From an uncultured Clostridia bacterium (lineage in GTDB: Bacteria > Bacillota > Clostridia > Christensenellales > Aristaeellaceae): a DNA stretch of 36,423 nt. The stretch covers positions 1-36,423 of the forward strand of contig CAKUFA010000022.1 of the NCBI GenBank assembly GCA_934647165.1. The letters run 5' to 3'. Below, in pieces: positions 31,368 to 36,423 of this stretch. The notes below the pieces were generated by a model that was not told where the DNA came from, searched no databases, and saw only the letters and a list, made by a program, of their open reading frames with translations. Each line of letters opens with the position of its first letter. Positions within the stretch are counted from its first letter, which is position 1. The position numbers and the translations under genes were made by a program.

Positions 31368-31866
31368 CGTAATTTCGCGCTCCTTTGTTGCGATACGCAT
31401 CTTTCAGGACAAAAATCAGCTCAATTTCCACAGGAATCTGATGGTTGGGCATGTTGTGGGTACCCATAACCGTGCGGGCGTGGAAGCCGCGCTCCTCCAG
31501 AATTTCCATGCAGAAATCGGAGAAGCCGTCCATCACTTTTTCCGGCTGATCGAAATCGCCGTCGCAGTTGACCAGCGCCATGGCGCGCACCAGATGCTGG
31601 ATGCAGTCCAGCGAACCGTAGCGCTCCTTGATGGCACGGAAGATGGTGTTGCCACACTCGCGGGCGGCGGCATAGCCTTCCTCCACGGTCAGATCCTTGC
31701 CTACGCGTCCGGTGAAAAGGGGTTCGTAGGTGTTGTGGTTTTCCGGGCCGCAGCCGGAGGCGTATACCACGCCGTTTACCTCGCGGATGGCTACCAGCGC
31801 CAGGTATTTTTTGAATCGCTGCGTCACGGGGACGCCGTTTTCACGGATGACGTTGACCGTTGACAT
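31354..31866 (-). CDS. RidA-family protein (copy nearer the amidohydrolase)
   Basis: A 170-residue member of the RidA/YjgF/UK114 family, which hydrolyses reactive enamines and imines released by PLP-dependent enzymes. It has VVYASGCGPENHNTYEPLFTGRVG, EEGYAAARECGNTIFRAI and GFHARTVMGTHNMPNHQIPVEIELIFV. RidA proteins are usually about 125-130 residues; the N-terminal part is longer here. The Arg used by RidA to bind the substrate carboxylate appears as Arg in FHARTVMG. It lies 13 bases after the other RidA gene and differs widely from it. Confidence 0.87.
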   Translation of the reverse strand: MSTVNVIRENGVPVTQRFKKYLALVAIREVNGVVYASGCGPENHNTYEPLFTGRVGKDLTVEEGYAAARECGNTIFRAIKERYGSLDCIQHLVRAMALVNCDGDFDQPEKVMDGFSDFCMEILEERGFHARTVMGTHNMPNHQIPVEIELIFVLKDAYRNKGARNYDGTI

Positions 31867-31879
31867 TCAAGCGCCCTCC

Positions 31880-32347
31880 TTACTTGCGGATTTTGATGAT
31901 GGCGTCCACGCTTACAGGGGAATTGCCCTGCAGTACGTAAGCGCCCATGGCGGAGCGGGCGTGCTGGCCGCGGTGGCCGAACACTTCCACCATCAGGTCG
32001 GAGAAGCCGTTCATCACCTTGGGCATGTTGTAAAAGTCCTTGCCGCTGTTCACCAGGCACAACACCTTCACAAAATAGTCCACCCGGTCCAGGTCGCCCA
32101 CGTATGCCTGAATGGTGCGCAGCATGTTGATGCCGCACTGCCGGGCAGCCTTGTAGGCGGTTTCCTCATCAATTTCGTCACCAACACGACCCGTCCACAG
32201 CAGCTTGCCGTTTTCGTCCGTGGGATAGTGGGCGGAAACGTAGAGCATGTCGTCCACAAACACAGCTTCTACCGCGCCCTTGCCGCGCCAGTCCGTCTGC
32301 TGCAATTCAATTCCCAGCTGCTTCATGCGCAATTCAGTTGCTCCCAT
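31880..32347 (-). CDS. RidA-family protein (copy nearer the PLP enzyme)
   Basis: A 155-residue RidA/YjgF-family protein with VDDMLYVSAHYPTDENGK, the TAYKAARQCGINMLRTI helix, LDRVDYFVKVLCLVNSG and QHARSAMGAYVLQGNSPVSVDAIIKI. The last block carries the Arg and the Ala-Met-Gly turn typical of the trimer active site. I chose the ATG at 32347, with AGGAG about ten bases before it, because the longer frame reaches into the PLP gene without similarity. It overlaps that gene by 14 bases. Its closeness to the PLP enzyme suggests it removes the enamine or imine this enzyme releases. Confidence 0.87.
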   Translation of the reverse strand: MGATELRMKQLGIELQQTDWRGKGAVEAVFVDDMLYVSAHYPTDENGKLLWTGRVGDEIDEETAYKAARQCGINMLRTIQAYVGDLDRVDYFVKVLCLVNSGKDFYNMPKVMNGFSDLMVEVFGHRGQHARSAMGAYVLQGNSPVSVDAIIKIRK

Positions 32348-33461
32348 TTTCGCTTTGCTCCTTTCGCATTTCCTCAATGGATTCCCGCACAACGCGGCAC
32401 ACGGTTTCCACCTGCGCATCGTCCAGGATCAGGGGGCTGATCCACAGCATGTTGTCCGTCCAGTTGGAAATATACACGCCGCGGGCTTTGCATTTTTCAA
32501 ACAGCGTGTCCACGCTGCCAAAGGGCATGTAGGCGCAGCTGCGGGGGAAGGTCTGTCCCACAGGGCCTTCGTTGTCGCGGAACACATCCTTGAAGCCGCA
32601 ATCCCGCAGCATATCTTCGAAGATGTCGCAGTAGTGGCGCAGCGTGGCCATGCGGGCTTCCTCGTCTACGGCCATGTATTCCTTCACGGCCGCATACAGC
32701 CCCACGATAGCTTCGCGGGAGGTTTTGCATTCCCGGCACACGCCGTCCATGGGCGGCCCCAGCTTGCGCAGGCGGTCGATCCAGATTTTCTTGCCGACCA
32801 CCAGGCCGGAGTCCTGCGGGCCGCGGATGGTTTTGCCGCCGCTGAAAATCACCATGTCCGCACCGATTTCACTGGAGAAATGCCACAGGTTGGAGGCCGG
32901 CGGGTTTTGCGCCGCCGCGTCCACAATCACAGGCAGGTTATGGCGATGGGCGATCTCCACCACCGTTTCCAGCGGCAGGGAATAATCGCGGCCGAAGTAA
33001 ATCACATAGCCGATCGCCGCAGTGTGCTCGTTGATGGCATTTTCGAATTCCTCAGCGGAGGGTGCGCGGGTTTCTTCGCCCACGTAAACGATCTTTGCCC
33101 CTGTGCAGGCCATGGAGCGGTCGTAGAGGTTGTGGTGGGCGCGCTGCATCAGAATCTGATCGCGGCCATCCGTTTCAGGCAGGCGATGGTAAGCCTCCAG
33201 ACTGTCCAACGCCAGCACGGCGGCGGAGCAATCGGTCAATGCTCCGGCCGCGCCGTTGGTGATATAGGCCGCTTCGTTGTGGGTCAGCTTCGCAATGGCA
33301 TCGCCGACCTTTTCCTGTACCTCGTAGAGATCCACACAGTAGCGGGAAATCTCATACATGGCCTTCAGGCTGCTTTCGGGCATGCAGCTTGCACCGTATT
33401 TGGTGAAGGTGTCCTGGGCGTTGATGTAACGATGCAGTCCAAGTTCATCAAAAATGTCCAT
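32334..33461 (-). CDS. SelA/DgaE-like PLP-dependent lyase or aminotransferase-fold enzyme
   Basis: The 375-residue protein is a fold-type I PLP enzyme of the SelA-like group that includes DgaE, the D-glucosaminate-6-phosphate ammonia-lyase. The start, GLHRYINAQDTFTKYGASCMPESSL, and AAYITNGAAGALTDCSAAVLAL are typical of the group. The PLP lysine is Lys210 in SGGKTIRGPQDSG, preceded by PVIVDAAAQNPP with the ring-binding Asp. There are no marks of selenocysteinyl-tRNA binding, so SelA itself is unlikely. It begins three bases after the glycosidase gene. In this context I infer elimination of ammonia and water from a 2-amino-2-deoxy sugar acid; a simpler lyase role on another amino acid cannot be excluded. 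Confidence 0.82.
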   Translation of the reverse strand: MDIFDELGLHRYINAQDTFTKYGASCMPESSLKAMYEISRYCVDLYEVQEKVGDAIAKLTHNEAAYITNGAAGALTDCSAAVLALDSLEAYHRLPETDGRDQILMQRAHHNLYDRSMACTGAKIVYVGEETRAPSAEEFENAINEHTAAIGYVIYFGRDYSLPLETVVEIAHRHNLPVIVDAAAQNPPASNLWHFSSEIGADMVIFSGGKTIRGPQDSGLVVGKKIWIDRLRKLGPPMDGVCRECKTSREAIVGLYAAVKEYMAVDEEARMATLRHYCDIFEDMLRDCGFKDVFRDNEGPVGQTFPRSCAYMPFGSVDTLFEKCKARGVYISNWTDNMLWISPLILDDAQVETVCRVVRESIEEMRKEQSENGSN

Positions 33462-33464
33462 CTG

Positions 33465-35933
33465 TCAGTCCTTCTTTTCAAAGGGATTCTCGCTCACCCA
33501 GGAGCGTTCTTCCTTCTTCTCCTCATCCGCAGTTTCGGAGAAGCTGGCGAACACGTCGATAACTTCCTTGCCGTCGTCCTTCTCCCAATGCTTGTCAAGG
33601 CCGGCGTCCAGGGGCAGCAGGCTCAGGGTGTGCCATGCGTCCTCGGCGGCGCGCCACAGGGGCAGATGGATGGCTTCGCATTCGTCGGTCACCGGATAGC
33701 CGACATCGATCCAGTTCTTTTCCACCTCGTGATAGAGCCTCTCAAGCTCAGCATCAATGGCCTTGGTGGAGGAAGCACCATGATCGTCCAGCAGCGTGCG
33801 CAGATAGTTCAGGCATGCGCTTACGCGGCGGTGATAGTAGTACTCCACCAGCTCATACCAGTCGCGGCTGGGATAGTCCGGCAGGTTGGGAATGGTCTTG
33901 GCGAAGGTGGTGCCCATGTCGCGCATCCACGCACGGAAATCCTCGCTGTCAATGTGGATGTCCGCAGAGGAAACGTCCGGGTCGCAGGGACGGCCGCGGA
34001 AGCGGCGCACCATGGTTTCGACATACAGCTCGTTGTTCTGGCGCAGCATGGTTTCCAGCGTGGTTAGCAGCTGCTCCATGATGGTGGCATGGGACTCAAA
34101 CTCCGCGTGCAGCGTAGCCTTGTCCACGCTCCTGCGGGTGCGGAAAAGCTCAAACACGGTGCGCATGTGCATGTTGAAATACTCGGTCACATACTGGCGC
34201 ATCACGTCGAACATGTCCTGACCCACGGCGCGGGTCTTCTTGTCATCGGGGATGGCGGACATAATCTTCATGAAGTTGTCCAGGTGTGCGGCAACCTCGC
34301 GGGATTCCTCAATCGGCACCAGGCGGCGCTGCGGGCGTTCCAGATAGCTGCGCTTCTGATAACGGGCGTGGGAGCTGTCGCGGTCGGAATACACGCCCTC
34401 GTGCAGCTCGTTCATGGCTTTGATGCCTTCGTGAATCAGGCTGTCGCCATAGCGGCGGCGGGCGGAATCCTTCAGGAAGCTGTTAAGCGTCACATCATTG
34501 GGATTCCAGGCCAGCTGGAACAACAGGTCGAAGAAGTGGTTGCTCACGCCGCACAGCTCCGTGCAGTTGCCGAAGCCCTCTGCATGCGCCACAATGGAGG
34601 GATCCGTCATCTCGTGGGCAGCCTCGATGTGGCGGTCGAAATCACCGTGCATGTGGTCGTCGCCGCCGAACTCGTTGATGGGCTCCAGCACATAGCGCAG
34701 CTGACCCATGGGCTTGAAGTCCTTGTCGCGATACACCGGCTCACGGAAGTTGCTGTCAGTCTCCTTGCGGTTGGGCCACAGATCCAGCAGTGCGGCTTCC
34801 TTGGGGAAGCTGTCTGCCATGCGCTGGGGCACGCCGGGCATGGTCCAGATGCTCGGGGGCGTGTTGGCGCGGATGCACCAGCCGTCCAGGAAGAACTCCG
34901 CATCTGGCAGCGCGGAACGGATGGCCGCGGAGGTGTACTTGGTGTAGTCGATGTTCATCTGGATGTAGCTTTCAATGGAGGTGGAAATGTGATGCTCGCC
35001 CAGGCCGCAGGCAGAGAAGCGGTGGCAGGGGCCATAGGTTTCCACCCAGGTCTGCACAAAAGTCTGAATCAGCTTGGTGTACATGGGATCATCGGGGAAC
35101 AGGCAGGGGGTGGGATTGGGCGCGGCGTTGTCGTCCTTCACCCATTCGGCGCCGAAATAGTGCGCTTCCGGATACTTGTCGCGGAAGGCAAGGCTGGTTT
35201 CAGGGCTGATGAGGGAAACCATGGTTTCGATGCCAAGCTTCCGGGCATAGTCATCCAGCTCCCGGGTGACCTCCATGCGGGCAATATCATCTTCGGTGAT
35301 CGGCTCGGTTTCCACACCCAGCTTCTGGAAGGTCTTCTTGCGCACATAGGTGTTCCAGCTGTAATAACGATAGGAGTTGATTTTGTTGCGGGCATACATG
35401 TCCAGCTCGCGCTTGCGCTCCTCGGCATTGAGGAATGCGCCGAAGTTGTAGACCCACTGGCCGATGGTGTGGCGGATCTTGAAAGCGGAGCGCTCGACCA
35501 GCGTCATGTCGTCCACTTTCATGTCGGCATTCTTTTCATAGGTATCGCCGTCGAAATAGAAGCCGACGCCGAACACGGTCTGCAACATGTGGCAGGAAGC
35601 ATAATGCACGGAGCGGTCGTTGGAGCCGGACAGGATCATGGTATCGCCGCGCACGACGATGGCGATGCAGTCCTTTTCCGTGGTGCTCTCTTCCGGCAGC
35701 ACGGACTCCTGCTCGTTGAACGCGCGGATCAATCCGTTGGTGGACGCGCGGCCGATAAGAATGCGGCCCTTGGGCAGCCCGGTGCAGTAGTCCTCAGTGG
35801 CGATGAGCAGTGTCGCGCCGCTGATTTTAGCGATATAATCCCGCAGTTCTTCCGCAGTGTGACGCTCCAGCCACGTTGCGTTTTTGCCCAGAATGATTGT
35901 GCTCTGGGCAACGCTGTGCTTCGTAATTTGCAT
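33465..35933 (-). CDS. GH89-like glycosidase (alpha-N-acetylglucosaminidase clan), cytoplasmic
   Basis: The 822-residue protein has an N-terminal domain (about 10-130) like those before GH89/GH67 barrels (HTAEELRDYIAKISGATLLI), a TIM-barrel region and a long helical C-terminus. Barrel segments match the order of GH89 motifs: FPDDPMYTKLIQTFVQTW, then Glu313 in FSACGLGEHHIS (acid/base position), EPINEFGGDDHMHGDF, and Glu459 in GFGNCTELCGVSNHFF (nucleophile position) followed by FDLLFQLAWNPNDV. The usual WxWxxWExEIDWMAL block is not kept, so it is divergent. There is no signal peptide. The ATG at 35933 has GGAGGAGG seven bases before it. The C-terminus is charged and mostly helical. GH67-like activity is the main alternative. 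Confidence 0.65.
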   Translation of the reverse strand: MQITKHSVAQSTIILGKNATWLERHTAEELRDYIAKISGATLLIATEDYCTGLPKGRILIGRASTNGLIRAFNEQESVLPEESTTEKDCIAIVVRGDTMILSGSNDRSVHYASCHMLQTVFGVGFYFDGDTYEKNADMKVDDMTLVERSAFKIRHTIGQWVYNFGAFLNAEERKRELDMYARNKINSYRYYSWNTYVRKKTFQKLGVETEPITEDDIARMEVTRELDDYARKLGIETMVSLISPETSLAFRDKYPEAHYFGAEWVKDDNAAPNPTPCLFPDDPMYTKLIQTFVQTWVETYGPCHRFSACGLGEHHISTSIESYIQMNIDYTKYTSAAIRSALPDAEFFLDGWCIRANTPPSIWTMPGVPQRMADSFPKEAALLDLWPNRKETDSNFREPVYRDKDFKPMGQLRYVLEPINEFGGDDHMHGDFDRHIEAAHEMTDPSIVAHAEGFGNCTELCGVSNHFFDLLFQLAWNPNDVTLNSFLKDSARRRYGDSLIHEGIKAMNELHEGVYSDRDSSHARYQKRSYLERPQRRLVPIEESREVAAHLDNFMKIMSAIPDDKKTRAVGQDMFDVMRQYVTEYFNMHMRTVFELFRTRRSVDKATLHAEFESHATIMEQLLTTLETMLRQNNELYVETMVRRFRGRPCDPDVSSADIHIDSEDFRAWMRDMGTTFAKTIPNLPDYPSRDWYELVEYYYHRRVSACLNYLRTLLDDHGASSTKAIDAELERLYHEVEKNWIDVGYPVTDECEAIHLPLWRAAEDAWHTLSLLPLDAGLDKHWEKDDGKEVIDVFASFSETADEEKKEERSWVSENPFEKKD

Positions 35934-35973
35934 ATACGTACCTCCTCCATGTTGTAGGGGAAACCTATTATGC

Positions 35974-36002
35974 AGTATAACATGGGCAAACTGGGCGGTC
36001 AA
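35974..36002 (-). promoter_or_regulatory. Promoter of the eight-gene operon
   Basis: On the minus strand TTGACC (35997-36002), 17-base spacer, TATACT (35974-35979). It gives a leader of about 35 bases to the glycosidase gene. Confidence 0.78.
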
Positions 36003-36093
36003 TCAATAGGAATTGACAACAAGTCGCTATTTTTTTATTCGCCGCGGGGAAAATACGGGCAAAAGAAGTTTCTTGATTTTTCAGGAAAAGCTA

Positions 36094-36122
36094 TTGACAG
36101 AACCGGGAAAGTAGAGTATAAT
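36094..36122 (+). promoter_or_regulatory. Promoter of the tRNA cluster
   Basis: Perfect sigma-A promoter: TTGACA (36094-36099), 17-base spacer, TATAAT (36117-36122), about 60 bases before tRNA-Val. Confidence 0.9.
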
Positions 36123-36181
36123 GTCAAAGTCGCCGCGGTGAGAGTGACAGACGCCGCCCAGTATTGCGACGATAGGAACAC

Positions 36182-36257
36182 GGGAGCATAGCTCAGCTGG
36201 GAGAGCATCTGCCTTACAAGCAGAGGGTCACAGGTTCGAGCCCTGTTGTTCCCACCA
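36182..36257 (+). tRNA. tRNA-Val (anticodon TAC)
   Basis: 76 bases with encoded CCA. Acceptor GGGAGCA pairs with TGTTCCC (one G-T). The anticodon loop CTTACAA gives TAC, read as valine. D arm GCTC...GAGC and T arm ACAGG-TTCGAGC-CCTGT are regular. Confidence 0.97.
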
Positions 36258-36265
36258 AAACAGAT

Positions 36266-36342
36266 GGCCAAGTAGCTCAGTTGGTTAGAGCGCCAGCCTG
36301 TCACGCTGGAGGTCGAGGGTTCGAGACCCTTCTTGGTCGCCA
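36266..36342 (+). tRNA. tRNA-Asp (anticodon GTC)
   Basis: 77 bases with encoded CCA. Acceptor GGCCAAG pairs with CTTGGTC. The anticodon loop CTGTCAC gives GTC, aspartate. Eight bases after tRNA-Val. Confidence 0.97.
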
Positions 36343-36347
36343 TTTAT

Positions 36348-36423
36348 GCCTTGGTAGCTCAGTCGGTAGAGCAGCAGACTGAAAATCTGCGTGTCGGTGG
36401 TTCGATTCCGCCCCAAGGCACCA
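36348..36423 (+). tRNA. tRNA-Phe (anticodon GAA)
   Basis: 76 bases ending with CCA at the last base of the window. Acceptor GCCTTGG pairs with CCAAGGC. The anticodon loop CTGAAAA gives GAA, phenylalanine. The cluster may continue beyond the window. Confidence 0.97.

Noticed and set aside
34089..35957. Plus-strand frame of 622 codons opposite the GH89-like gene
   Set aside because: Shadow frame with Val/His/Gly-rich composition and no ribosome binding site; the minus strand shows the conserved motifs and operon spacing.
36035..36343. 102-codon minus-strand frame across the tRNA cluster
   Set aside because: It is the complement of tRNA-Val and tRNA-Asp; a typical false protein produced from tRNA genes.

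Overview
The window reads as a piece of chromosome from a GC-rich member of the Bacillota, most likely an uncultured gut Clostridia lineage. The evidence is the gene order (ylxM-ffh-rpsP-khpA-rimM-trmD; rpsM-rpsK-rpsD-rpoA-rplQ), AGGAGG-type ribosome binding sites, TTGACA/TATAAT promoters, a long-form HPF, a clostridial-type flavodoxin and a feo locus with a FeoB-associated Cys-rich peptide. The genus cannot be fixed from this sequence.

Layout. 1-1550: a more AT-rich patch with a double GNAT acetyltransferase and a 3'-truncated 2'-5' RNA ligase-like gene. 1828-5828: SRP/ribosome-maturation operon, ending in a small membrane protein where rplS is often found. 5903-6379: a dead Nim-type flavoprotein gene. 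6476-7843: MATE exporter. 8005-11129 (minus): the alpha operon, starting at rpsM from its own promoter behind a ~275-nt leader. 11604-14239: CCA-adding enzyme and a cation diffusion facilitator, each with its own promoter. 14364-19440 (minus): an iron locus made of two feoA genes, feoB, a Cys-rich peptide and a DtxR-like regulator, plus a DUF3793-flavodoxin pair. A shared palindrome, TTAG-N6-CTAA, recurs at both promoters and inside the feo operon. 19571-19965: three 132-bp tandem repeats. 19975-21903: a DUF4965/GtaA-like protein. 22377-24224: ftsH. 24488-27085 (minus): hpf, a UbiB-family kinase and a phasin-like protein. 27352-35933 (minus): an eight-gene operon. 36182-36423: tRNA-Val, tRNA-Asp, tRNA-Phe, running to the window edge.

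The most interesting part is the eight-gene operon. In transcription order it encodes a divergent cytoplasmic GH89-like glycosidase, a SelA/DgaE-like PLP enzyme, two different RidA proteins, a deacetylase-family amidohydrolase, an RraA-family aldolase-like protein, an SDR dehydrogenase and a beta-propeller lactonase. Gaps are at most 15 nt and several genes overlap. Together these families can be ordered into a non-phosphorylative oxidative route for an alpha-linked N-acetylhexosamine: release, C1 oxidation, lactone opening, deacetylation, ammonia elimination with imine/enamine hydrolysis, and aldol cleavage to pyruvate plus a triose. The family calls come from motifs in the sequence; the pathway is inference.

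The second notable system is the feo/flavodoxin regulon. Its operators sit at matching positions just downstream of two separate promoters. The adjacent DtxR-like protein seems to lack the usual metal ligands, and FeoB carries an Ala/Glu-rich insertion.
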